Of a stretch of 64,000 nucleotides of DNA, positions 58,795 through 64,000 are shown in pieces. The translations under genes and the position numbers were made by a program. The stretch spans positions 248,003 through 312,002 of the forward strand of contig NZ_LNAL01000006.1 of the NCBI RefSeq assembly GCF_001483135.1, written 5' to 3'. Origin of the DNA: Solirubrum puertoriconensis (GTDB lineage: Bacteria; Bacteroidota; Bacteroidia; Cytophagales; Hymenobacteraceae). The first letter of the stretch is position 1; every line of letters begins with the position of its first letter. The notes under the pieces are model-generated. The model saw nothing but the letters and a program-made list of their open reading frames with translations. It did no database searches and was not told where the DNA came from.

Positions 58795-59985
58795 TCATAA
58801 CAGCTTCATATTCTGAACCTCAGGAACCTGGCGCAAGTCGGTAATATCTGTGTTGGTGCCAAACCAGCGGGTAATATTGCCCACAGCATCGCGCAGCGGC
58901 GCCGCCTGCGATAAAAACCAACGGTACTCGCCCGTGTGGCTGCGCAGCGGAAATACGTCTTGCCACGGTTCGCCGCTTTGCAAGGCCTGCATCCAGCGTT
59001 GGTACACCCGCTGAAAGTGCTCGGGGTGGTGCACGTGCTCCCAGCCCCAGCCGCGCATTTGCTCGAGGGTGGTGCCGGTGTAGTCGTACCAGCGCTGGTT
59101 GTACCACACAATGTAGCCCGAGGCCTCGGTCATCCAGGCGAGCTGCGGAATGGAATTCGAAATGGAGCGGAACTGCTCTTCGCGGGCTTGCAGCTGCTCG
59201 CGCAAAATGTGTTGCTCGTGTATATCGGTGCAGGTACCAAACCACTGCAAAATGTGGCCATCAGAGTCAAGCAGGGGCAAGCCCCGGCCCATAAACCAGC
59301 GGTACTCGCCTGTGTGCGCCTTCATCCGAAATTCTTTTTCGAAGGGCTGACCCGATTGCAAGGAGCGGTTAAGCGCGGCTATAGCAGCCGAAATATCGTC
59401 GGGGTGCATGGCCGGGCCCCAGCCCCACTCGCGGCCTTCCTCCAACGTGAGGCCCGTGTACTCCGACCATCGCTTGTTGAAGTACGTGATGCCGCCGTCG
59501 GGGCGGGCTATCCACAGGATATCCGGAATCGACTCGGCCAAAAACTCGAACTGCTGCAAGTGCTGCTGCGCTTGGGCTGCTGTTTGCTTGCTTTCGGTTA
59601 TATCAATGCAAAAGCCTTGCAGCAGCACGGCCGCGGTGCGCTCGGCATTAAACACGGCGCTGCCTATCGAACGAATCCAGCGGGTTTGGCCGTGGTAGCC
59701 GGGCTCCAACACGCGGTACTCGTTTTCGTAGCGGCCGTCGCCGGCGGGGTTGCACGCCCGGTTAATGGTTTGCTGCAGGCGGCCCCGATCCTGCGGGTGC
59801 ACGGCGGCCAGCACCTGCTCAAATGTTATTTCCTGATCGGGAGCAAAGCCGAACAGTATTTTGCATTGCCCCGACCACAACAGCCGACGCTCGGGCAGTG
59901 TCATTTCCCAAACGCCAACCCGCGCTGCATCCAGCGCCGCCTGCAACTGCTCGATGGGGAAAGTAGGCAACGAGGTAGTAAGCAT
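58795..59985 (-). CDS. PAS-only protein with three PAS/PAC units and no output domain
   Basis: A 396-residue soluble protein. Unit 1 (about 12-130) begins AALDAARVGVWEM. Units 2 and 3 (about 145-265 and 270-390) begin FEFLAESIPDILWI and FRSISNSIPQLAWM and end FGTCTDIHEQ and FGTNTDITDL. They are of the same type as the PAC-bearing units of the nine-PAS kinase. The chain stops 11 residues after the third unit. The 89 bases to the next gene leave no room for a kinase, and that next gene is a STAS-like protein on the same strand. Either a free sensory partner or a kinase that lost its core. Confidence 0.85.
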   Translation of the reverse strand: MLTTSLPTFPIEQLQAALDAARVGVWEMTLPERRLLWSGQCKILFGFAPDQEITFEQVLAAVHPQDRGRLQQTINRACNPAGDGRYENEYRVLEPGYHGQTRWIRSIGSAVFNAERTAAVLLQGFCIDITESKQTAAQAQQHLQQFEFLAESIPDILWIARPDGGITYFNKRWSEYTGLTLEEGREWGWGPAMHPDDISAAIAALNRSLQSGQPFEKEFRMKAHTGEYRWFMGRGLPLLDSDGHILQWFGTCTDIHEQHILREQLQAREEQFRSISNSIPQLAWMTEASGYIVWYNQRWYDYTGTTLEQMRGWGWEHVHHPEHFQRVYQRWMQALQSGEPWQDVFPLRSHTGEYRWFLSQAAPLRDAVGNITRWFGTNTDITDLRQVPEVQNMKLL

Positions 59986-60190
59986 AGCTTCGGAACGAAC
60001 AGGGGGAGGAAGGATTGCGCGGCCACTTGCTACTAGGTACGCACCGCGGCGCCGGGCGTTTTGCCCGCCACGGTTTAGCTAGTAAAGTAGCCCTGGCCGT
60101 CTAGGGCGAAAAAGCACCCACGCTGCAATTGGCGCGGTGCTGCACCTAGGCAAGCAATTCCTGAAAGCTGTTCCGAAAAACTACGCTGCC

Positions 60191-60484
60191 CTAGGTAACG
60201 GCAGCCGACTCGGCTGGGCGCGGGGCAGTTACCCTGGGCGCCGGCTCGTCGTTGAGTGGGCGGTACCCATCGAGCAGCACGGAGTTTAGGCGCGGGTCGT
60301 AGGGCCGGGGCCGGGGCGCGGCTTTGGGCGTGCGCAGCTGATATTGGGCCGCGGTGGGTGCTGGGTTAGGCTTATTTTCGGGCTCGGGCAGGCCAGTAAT
60401 GGCCCACTGGTCGCGCTTCCACACCCCATCCCGAAAGGCATAAAGGCAAAGGGCAAGCAGGCAAAACAGTAGCAGTAGGTTCAT
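60191..60484 (-). CDS. Small membrane-anchored Pro-rich protein
   Basis: A 97-residue protein: one N-terminal membrane segment (LLLLFCLLALCLYAF) and a Pro/Arg-rich tail (PENKPNPAPTAAQY, APRPRPYDPRLN). Codon use fits the neighbours. Family not recognised. The TAG stop lies inside CCTAGG. The preceding 205 bases (59986-60190) hold no gene. Confidence 0.5.
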   Translation of the reverse strand: MNLLLLFCLLALCLYAFRDGVWKRDQWAITGLPEPENKPNPAPTAAQYQLRTPKAAPRPRPYDPRLNSVLLDGYRPLNDEPAPRVTAPRPAESAAVT

Positions 60485-60615
60485 GGCACCGAATGCTGTG
60501 GTAAGTGGGGTGTGTACCCCACCCGCCGCCGCAAGGTTACTGCCCAGATGTAGTGTTTTTGTTAAGCCCGAGGTGTGGCAACAAGCTGATCAGCAATGCT
60601 AAACACTGTTTGTGG

Positions 60616-61116
60616 CTACACAGGCAGCGTTTTGGGTGGCCTGAAGGGGTTGCCGCCGGTAGCCAGCTGGTGCAGCACGCCCAGCACCCGCTGCACCCGG
60701 GTTTCGGTGCGTTTGGCCGTGCCGATGTAGTGCGCCAGGTTGCGCTGCTGCCCCGGCGTGAGGCGAGCAAACGCCTGCTCGGCTTCGGGCCACTCAGCCA
60801 GGCCTTCGGCAAATTCTTCGGGTAGGTCTACGTGGTCGGGGTTGGGGTCGGCGGTAAGGGTAATGTCCACCTCGGCGCCCACCTGCAGGTTGGCTTGCTT
60901 CAGCAGGGCCTTGCTCACCATCAGGTACCGCTCGCCGGTGCGCATGGGCAGCAGGCCGCGCCGAATGGCAAAGCCGTTGAGCGTGCCAACGATGCGCTTC
61001 ACGCTTTTGCCGCCCAGGCCTTCTACCACTTCTTCCGGCACAATCAGGATAAGCATGGGCATGAAGCCGAGGCCGTTGGGCTGCAGGCGCGCCCGAAAGC
61101 TGAAGGTTGGTTGCAT
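60616..61116 (-). CDS. YdeI/OmpD-associated-like protein with DUF1905 domain
   Basis: A 166-residue soluble protein. The first part (FSFRARLQPNG to ITLTADPNPD) is a DUF1905 beta-barrel domain and the second a short helical YdeI-type domain (LTPGQQRNLAHYIGTAKRTETRVQRVL). Proteins of this pair are widespread and linked to bacteriocin or peptide stress tolerance only by weak evidence. Divergent from the DsbA-family gene. Confidence 0.85.
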   Translation of the reverse strand: MQPTFSFRARLQPNGLGFMPMLILIVPEEVVEGLGGKSVKRIVGTLNGFAIRRGLLPMRTGERYLMVSKALLKQANLQVGAEVDITLTADPNPDHVDLPEEFAEGLAEWPEAEQAFARLTPGQQRNLAHYIGTAKRTETRVQRVLGVLHQLATGGNPFRPPKTLPV

Positions 61117-61223
61117 GGCCGGAAGTTACGTGTCCGCTCCGTATTGGCGTAGCCCTAGGTGCCGGCGGTAAACTTTTCGGCAGGCAATTGACTTATTGCC
61201 ACCAAATCGTTTTGCTCCGAGAG

Positions 61224-61928
61224 ATGAAAGTAGAAATCTGGTCCGATATAGTTTGCCCGTTTTGTTACATCGGCAAGCGCCGCTTTGAGGCAGCCTTGCA
61301 GCAGTTTGCCCACGCCGAGGAGGTAGAGGTGGTGTGGCACAGCTTCGAACTCGACTCCAACACCCAAACCGCGCCGGGCGAGCAGTTGTACGGCCGCCTG
61401 GCCGCCAAATACGGCCGCTCCGAAGCTTGGGCCCGCCAGATGTGCGCCGATATGACGCAGACAGCCGCCGAAGTAGGTCTCAACTTTAACTTCGACATTG
61501 CCGTGCCGGCCAACACCTTCCGGGCGCACCGGCTGGTGCACTTGGCCGCGCAACACGGCAAGCAGGATGCCGCCAAGGAGCGTTTGTTTAAGGCTTATTT
61601 AGAAGAAGGCCTGAACATCGACGACGTGGCCACGCTGCAAACCCTAGCTGCCGAGCTGGGCCTCGGGGCCGAGGAGGTAAGCCACACCTTGGCCTCCGAT
61701 GCATTTGCCCAAGAGGTGCGCCACGACGAGTACCAGGCGCAGCAGATTGGCGTGCGCGGCGTGCCGTTCTTCGTGTTCAACGACAAATACGCGGTATCGG
61801 GCGCACAGCCGTCGGAGTTATTCCAGGAAGTGCTCGAGAAGGTATACGAAGAGTTTAAGCCAGCGCAGCCCAAAGCTGTAGTACCCCTGGCCGAGGGCCC
61901 CGCCTGCGGCCTCGATGGCACCTGCTAA
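61224..61928 (+). CDS. DsbA-family oxidoreductase (FrnE-like)
   Basis: A 234-residue cytoplasmic thioredoxin-fold protein with the active-site pair Cys11 and Cys14 in SDIVCPFCYIGKRRFE, a helical insertion, RAHRLVHLAAQHGKQ, and the cis-Pro loop IGVRGVPFFVFNDKYAVSGAQ. It fits the FrnE/YwbO group, thiol-disulfide isomerases of stress response. There is no signal peptide. The start at 61224 gives the family N-terminus MKVEIWSD. A second CxxxxxxC at the C-terminus (GPACGLDGTC) is typical of the group. Confidence 0.92.
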   Translation: MKVEIWSDIVCPFCYIGKRRFEAALQQFAHAEEVEVVWHSFELDSNTQTAPGEQLYGRLAAKYGRSEAWARQMCADMTQTAAEVGLNFNFDIAVPANTFRAHRLVHLAAQHGKQDAAKERLFKAYLEEGLNIDDVATLQTLAAELGLGAEEVSHTLASDAFAQEVRHDEYQAQQIGVRGVPFFVFNDKYAVSGAQPSELFQEVLEKVYEEFKPAQPKAVVPLAEGPACGLDGTC

Positions 61929-61955
61929 CAGTTGACGTAAGCCTTAGTAGCTTGG

Positions 61956-61989
61956 CAACGGCCGCCCTCTATCCCGAGGGCGGCCGTTG
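61956..61989 (+). terminator. Terminator after the DsbA-family gene
   Basis: A perfect 14-base stem (CAACGGCCGCCCTC and complement) with a 6-base loop, 27 bases past the stop. Confidence 0.8.
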
Positions 61990-62392
61990 TGTTTGGGGGG
62001 CCTGCGCAATGGTTGAGCTTGGATAAAACCGAGAAGCCTCGTGCGCGCGCATTGCTGCGTCCCCGACGGCCGTAATGCAACAATCAAGGCAAGGTGCAAG
62101 CGTAAGTATTTACCGAAAATATGTGCAAATGCGTAGCCCAGAGTGCGTTGATTGCGTACAATCGTTCCCGACGGCTGCCTGGTGTTTCTTGCCTCAGCTG
62201 CTTTAAGCGCCGTTGCGGCCTCGCCAGCAGGGTTGCACCGGCGTGCTGGTCTGTTGGACTGCGCGTTCTGCTTACCGTGTGTTCTTTGCTCATTGCCCTG
62301 TGCTGCCGCAAGCGTGCCGACCGGATAAGGACAGTGCGCCTATCCGGTTACCCTACCCATCTTCTTTCGTTAGTTATTGCTCCTCCACAACC
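61990..62392. other. Intergenic stretch, no gene seen
   Basis: About 400 bases upstream of the small gene at 62393. The only open frame (62121-62396) encodes an unlikely Cys/Arg-rich peptide and overlaps that gene's start. I see no repeat or clear promoter. Confidence 0.35.
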
Positions 62393-62695
62393 ATGACTCC
62401 TTCAACCCCCCGTGTTCGTGCCTTCATAGAGACCAGTGGTTCAGTAGCCGAAGTATGCTTGCTAGTGCAGCCAGAGCCCGGCGTAGATGTGCCGTGGCGC
62501 TGGGATTTGCCTTATCCGTTGTGGGCCTCGTGGGGCACCGCCCGTACTGCCCGCTGGTTAGCCGATCAGTTTTTCCGCCACGACATCAGCCTTACGCGTG
62601 CCGTTGGGGCCGAAGCCGTGCGCCACGCCCTGCTACGCGCCCTAGAGGTGCACCGCCGTTTTTTTAAGGTGACGTGGCTGTCCAATGTGGCTTAA
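62393..62695 (+). CDS. Small protein of unknown function, 100 residues
   Basis: A soluble basic protein with many Trp, Arg and His (PWRWDLPYPLWASWGTA; EAVRHALLRALEVHRRFF). It starts at the ATG at 62393. I do not recognise it. It lacks the [DN] loop and the C-terminal F-x5-A-x2-W motif of the STAS-like family. A T-rich terminator follows, which supports expression. Confidence 0.5.
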   Translation: MTPSTPRVRAFIETSGSVAEVCLLVQPEPGVDVPWRWDLPYPLWASWGTARTARWLADQFFRHDISLTRAVGAEAVRHALLRALEVHRRFFKVTWLSNVA

Positions 62696-62760
62696 GCCTG
62701 AAGAAGGTAGCTGGGGCGTTTAATGTAATAACCCACAGCACCCTAGTTGTTTACAACCGA

Positions 62761-62794
62761 AAAAAGTCTCTGCAGCCTTGCAGGGGCTTTTTTT
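62761..62794 (+). terminator. Terminator after the 62393 gene
   Basis: AAAAAGTCTCTGCA pairs with TGCAGGGGCTTTTT using two G-U pairs, followed by a T-run. Confidence 0.6.
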
Positions 62795-62883
62795 GTGGCT
62801 AACCAAGATGCATTTGGGTGTAAGTAGGAGGTTAAAATGTAGTTAATGTGTAATAATGTCATGGTCAATTAATTACGAAAGCC

Positions 62884-62891
62884 TAGTTTTG
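62884..62891 (+). promoter_or_regulatory. -7 element for the STAS-like gene at 62930
   Basis: TAGTTTTG is a full TAnnTTTG match in an AT-rich stretch, 38 bases upstream of the ATG. Confidence 0.55.
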
Positions 62892-62929
62892 CGCCCCATT
62901 CCGCCGAACAGTACTTAGCCGCACAGTAC

Positions 62930-63331
62930 ATGGTCACACGCCTGCTTTACGAATCTCCGGTACTTGCTCTTTCGCACGATGAGGCTTCCGATTGGTTGTA
63001 CCTTGAGTGGTACGGCACACCTACACTGAAACAAGTGCAGGAAGGCTGCGCCCTTATCGGGCAGGCTTTGCACGAGGAGAGTACCCAAAAAGTGCTGTGC
63101 GACATTTCGCAGGTGCTGCAGCCCAACCAGGAGGCCGTGCGCTGGGCGCTAACCGAGTGGCTGCCCGCGGTGCGCAATATGGGCTTGCGCTACGTGGCGT
63201 GGGTATATTCGCAGCATTACATCATCGGGCGCGAAACCTTCGACCGATTACACGTGCTGCTTACCAGCCCCGTAGTTGCAGCCTTCGACGATTTAGCCTC
63301 CGCTTACGATTGGTTGCAGCAGCAAGCATAA
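62930..63331 (+). CDS. STAS/SpoIIAA-like small protein, copy I
   Basis: A 133-residue soluble family member with W22 and W27 in DWLYLEW, LCDIS at 56-60, central AVRWALTEWLPAVRNMGLRYVAWVYS, and C-terminal FDDLASAYDWLQQQ. It is closest to copy D, with which it shares DWLY-x-(D/E)W at the same residue numbers. It has its own -7 element. It is convergent with the dipeptidase. Function unknown. Confidence 0.78.
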   Translation: MVTRLLYESPVLALSHDEASDWLYLEWYGTPTLKQVQEGCALIGQALHEESTQKVLCDISQVLQPNQEAVRWALTEWLPAVRNMGLRYVAWVYSQHYIIGRETFDRLHVLLTSPVVAAFDDLASAYDWLQQQA

Positions 63332-63364
63332 AGTAGTTTTCTGCGTTCCAGGCGCACGGCGGGC

Positions 63365-64000
63365 TTACTTACCGGCCGTTGTTGCCGGCGCTGCGGTACG
63401 GGCCCTTTCCACGGCCCGCATTACCCTGAACAGGTTTCCGCTCCAGATCTTCTCGATGTCGCGCCGCGAGTAGCCGCGCCGCACCAGCTCGGTGGTGAGG
63501 TTGGGGTACTCGCCCACGTCGCGCAGGCCGTCGAGCTCGGTGCCCCCGTCAAAGTCGCCGCCGATGCCTACGTGGTCGATGCCGGCTACGCGCACAATGT
63601 GGTCGATTTGGTTTACGGCATCTTGCACCGTAGCCAGCGGCACCGGGAAGCGCTTGTCCAACTCATCCATCTCAGCCAAGGCCTGCTTCTGCTCCGCCTC
63701 GGGCAGACTATACACGTTCAGGAAGTTCTTGATTTTCCATTTGGCATTAAACGCCTGCACCGCGGCCGCGCGCGCCGGGTTGGTGGGCTGTGCTTTCACA
63801 TAGGGGCTGAACAAGTTGAGCTGCACCACGCCATCGTGCCGGGCCAGGGCGCGCAGCATATCGTCGGAGAGGTTGCGGGGTACGTCGCTCAGCGCCCGCG
63901 CCGCCGAGTGCGAGGCAATTACGGGCGCTTTCGAGAGGCGCAGCACATCGTAGAACGTGGAGTCGGAGGTGTGCGAAATATCCACCATCATGCCCAAGCG
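63365..64000 (-). CDS. Membrane-type dipeptidase (M19), C-terminal 211 residues
   Basis: Open to the right edge, so the N-terminal half is missing. The visible part has MMVDISHTSDSTFYDVL, the zinc-binding SHSAARALS, RNLSDDMLRALARHDGVVQLN and HVGIGGDFDGGTELDGL, with the final helix IEKIWSGNLFRVM. These are hallmarks of family M19 renal-dipeptidase-like enzymes, which cleave dipeptides, often with a D-residue, outside the cytoplasm. Signal peptide not visible in this window. Confidence 0.93.
   Translation of the reverse strand, partial: RLGMMVDISHTSDSTFYDVLRLSKAPVIASHSAARALSDVPRNLSDDMLRALARHDGVVQLNLFSPYVKAQPTNPARAAAVQAFNAKWKIKNFLNVYSLPEAEQKQALAEMDELDKRFPVPLATVQDAVNQIDHIVRVAGIDHVGIGGDFDGGTELDGLRDVGEYPNLTTELVRRGYSRRDIEKIWSGNLFRVMRAVERARTAAPATTAGK

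Noticed and set aside
58936-60036. Plus-strand frame of 366 residues
   Set aside because: Antisense to the PAS-only protein. Shadow composition.
62121-62396. Frame of 91 residues upstream of 62393
   Set aside because: Cys/Arg-rich, unlike real proteins of this genome, and it overlaps the better-supported start at 62393.

Overview
The window looks like a piece of a Hymenobacteraceae (Bacteroidota, Cytophagales) chromosome, most likely Hymenobacter or a close relative. Supporting signs are high GC, secreted proteins ending in type IX secretion (T9SS) sorting domains, Bacteroidota-type -7 promoter elements (TAnnTTTG), little use of Shine-Dalgarno sites, and families typical of this group (DUF2652, DUF4097, DUF4136, DUF2141, DUF6268-like barrels, fasciclin, a TonB-plug protein). 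I see no phage, insertion sequence, plasmid or CRISPR. The window is ordinary chromosome with mixed housekeeping and envelope genes.

Layout. 1-5 kb: a truncated multi-PAS/GAF sensor, three small STAS/SpoIIAA-like genes, a luciferase-like monooxygenase and a small membrane protein. 5.5-8.4 kb: tRNA-Arg(CCT), a class III cyclase-like DUF2652 protein, and a convergent HD plus PycTM-like membrane protein. 8.6-14 kb: a phosphoesterase-outer membrane barrel fusion and a second barrel. 14-22 kb: ppk1 and sixA, two related M43 metalloproteases with T9SS tails, hflX. 22-31 kb: a GNAT-cytochrome c fusion, glycosyltransferase, rfbC, murF, an FG-GAP T9SS protein, a nitrilase-family amidase and an aminotransferase (a plausible methionine-salvage pair). 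31-36 kb: a nine-PAS histidine kinase divergent from a STAS-like gene, and a lipoprotein. 36-46 kb: a HEFRH/beta-propeller/barrel protein, a fasciclin protein, a sigma/anti-sigma/DUF4097/DUF4097 operon and a TonB-plug protein. 46-64 kb: more STAS-like genes among msrA, a transporter, reductases, a hydrolase, a PAS-only protein, a DsbA-family protein and the C-terminal part of an M19 dipeptidase.

The most interesting pattern is a dispersed family of about 130-140 residue STAS/SpoIIAA-like proteins: eight intact copies and one decayed copy in 64 kb. Each of the three PAS sensor proteins in the window lies directly next to one of them, which suggests a PAS-STAS signalling system. The second is genome-wide in character. 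The palindrome CCTAGG, whose CTAG core is normally avoided in bacteria, occurs about 78 times by my count. Inside genes every copy I checked is read as the codons CTA-GGN (Leu-Gly), and many other copies sit at stop codons, in terminator hairpins and between genes. It behaves like a highly iterated palindrome.

All coordinates, counts and family names were read by eye from sequence and translations. No database search was possible.
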